Assembly: GCA_947462945.1 (NCBI GenBank)
Contig: CANHTE010000059.1
Location: 1-7,249 of the forward strand
Direction of reading: 5' to 3'
DNA: 7,249 nt
DNA from: Acetobacteraceae bacterium
Lineage (GTDB): Bacteria > Pseudomonadota > Alphaproteobacteria > Acetobacterales > Acetobacteraceae
The position numbers and the translations under genes are program-made. This document shows, piece by piece, positions 6,643-7,249 of the stretch. The notes below the pieces were generated by a model, which was not told the DNA's origin, did no database searches, and saw nothing but the letters and a program-made list of their open reading frames with translations. The number at the start of each line of letters is the position of its first letter. Within the stretch, counting starts at the first letter, position 1.

Positions 6643-6660
6643 GTTAGGCTTCGGCCCAAC
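6643..6660 (+). other. UUCG-tetraloop hairpin between the envelope operon and malonyl-CoA decarboxylase
   Basis: GTTAGGC-TTCG-GCCCAAC can form a 7-bp stem with one A.C mismatch closed by the very stable C(UUCG)G loop. No U-run follows, so it is not a canonical intrinsic terminator. It ends one base before the GGAG ribosome binding site of the next gene, so it may define the 3' end of the operon transcript or lie in the next gene's 5' leader. Confidence 0.4.
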
Positions 6661-6672
6661 CGGAGTGTCCTG

Positions 6673-7249
6673 ATGCCTGATGCCCTTCTGTCGTCGCCTG
6701 ATTCCCTGGTGGACCGCGCGCTGCGCCGTGTCACCGGCCTTTGGCGAGACATGGCGGATCGCGTCGGCGGCCGTGACGAGGCGGAAGACATTGCGGGCCA
6801 GATGCAGGCCTGCCTCGCCGCCCGCGGGGGCGAGGTTTCTGCCCGCGCCCGTGCGGCAAAACTCGCCGCCGCCTATCGCGCCTCGGGCGAGGCGGAACGC
6901 AGCCATTTCCTGCGCTGCCTGGCCGCCTTCGACGCCGACCCCAAGGCAGTGGAGCGTGCCGTCGCCGCCTGGACCGCCGCCGCTGATGGGCCTGCCAAGG
7001 CGGCGGCCAAGGTGCACCTTCGCCGCGCGCTGGAAAGCCCGCGCGTGCGTTTGCTGACGCAGTTCACCGCCATTCCGGATGGCATGAAGCTGCTGGTGGA
7101 TTTGCGCGCCGATCTGCTCCGCGCGCTGGAGACGGACCCGCTGCTGGAAGCGCTGGAGGCCGACCTCAAGACGCTGCTCACCTCCTGGTTTGACCTGGGG
7201 TTCCTGGAGTTGCGGCGGATTGACTGGAACTCCCCCGCCGCCCTCCTGG
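6673..7249 (+). CDS. Malonyl-CoA decarboxylase, partial (N-terminal part)
   Basis: An open frame from ATG 6673 runs without a stop to the window edge, giving 192 residues. It reads as the N-terminal helical domain of malonyl-CoA decarboxylase, which converts malonyl-CoA to acetyl-CoA and CO2, probably in the cytosol. Diagnostic segments are FLRCLAAFDADP (79-90), DGMKLLVDLRADLL (136-149) and SWFDLGFLELRRIDWNSPAA (171-190), the family's conserved entry to the catalytic domain. The GNAT-like catalytic domain with its Ser and His residues lies beyond the window and cannot be checked. GGAG (6662-6665) with a 7-nt spacer supports the start. The gene lies 57 bp after the envelope operon and looks functionally unrelated. 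Whether a malonyl-CoA synthetase gene follows, as in mat-type operons, is not visible. Confidence 0.93.
   Translation, partial: MPDALLSSPDSLVDRALRRVTGLWRDMADRVGGRDEAEDIAGQMQACLAARGGEVSARARAAKLAAAYRASGEAERSHFLRCLAAFDADPKAVERAVAAWTAAADGPAKAAAKVHLRRALESPRVRLLTQFTAIPDGMKLLVDLRADLLRALETDPLLEALEADLKTLLTSWFDLGFLELRRIDWNSPAALL

Noticed and set aside
5335..7017. 560-codon open frame on the minus strand across the CsgG/FlgT-like gene and the malonyl-CoA decarboxylase gene
   Set aside because: It is antisense to two genes with clear family motifs, spans an intergenic gap, and its product is His/Arg/Gln-rich low-quality sequence typical of the reverse strand of GC-rich genes.

Overview
The window looks like a piece of chromosome from a high-GC alphaproteobacterium. 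Codon use is strongly G/C-ending throughout, and the gene content (a Tat-exported SoxC-type sulfite dehydrogenase, a bifunctional Nnr, a malonyl-CoA decarboxylase) would suit an Acetobacteraceae/Roseomonas-like member of the Rhodospirillales. That placement is inferred from composition and gene content, with no marker gene to fix it.

Layout. (1) On the minus strand, positions 1-1371 carry a molybdenum sulfite dehydrogenase (SoxC/SorA family, Tat signal). Its stop codon overlaps the ATG of a second gene that runs off the left edge; only 18 codons of that gene are visible, and a c-type cytochrome partner is the obvious guess. (2) A 35-bp divergent gap separates this from nnr (1407-2849, plus strand), the NAD(P)H-hydrate epimerase/dehydratase that repairs damaged nicotinamide cofactors. 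(3) After a short AT-richer leader (2850-2940) comes a four-gene plus-strand operon of exported proteins: a large COG3014-type lipoprotein (2941-4362), a small YcfL/DUF1425-type lipoprotein (4359-4724), an LpoB-type lipoprotein (4757-5389) and a non-lipidated CsgG/FlgT-like periplasmic protein (5386-6615). Junctions are ATGA or GTGA overlaps, or an overlap-sized gap, so the four products are probably made together. (4) After 57 bp containing a UUCG-tetraloop hairpin, a malonyl-CoA decarboxylase gene starts at 6673 and runs off the right edge.

The most interesting part is the envelope operon. Three consecutive genes have clear lipoboxes and the fourth has an ordinary signal peptide. LpoB is known in E. 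coli as the outer-membrane activator of the peptidoglycan synthase PBP1B, but this homologue lacks the long Pro-rich linker that lets the E. coli protein reach across the periplasm. It also sits with a COG3014 protein bearing a hydrophobic helical hairpin and with a FlgT/CsgG-fold protein. This suggests a poorly described multi-lipoprotein outer-membrane assembly rather than a simple PBP1B activator. No RNA genes, mobile elements, CRISPR arrays or insertion sequences were seen. The long open frames antisense to the real genes are a by-product of high GC.
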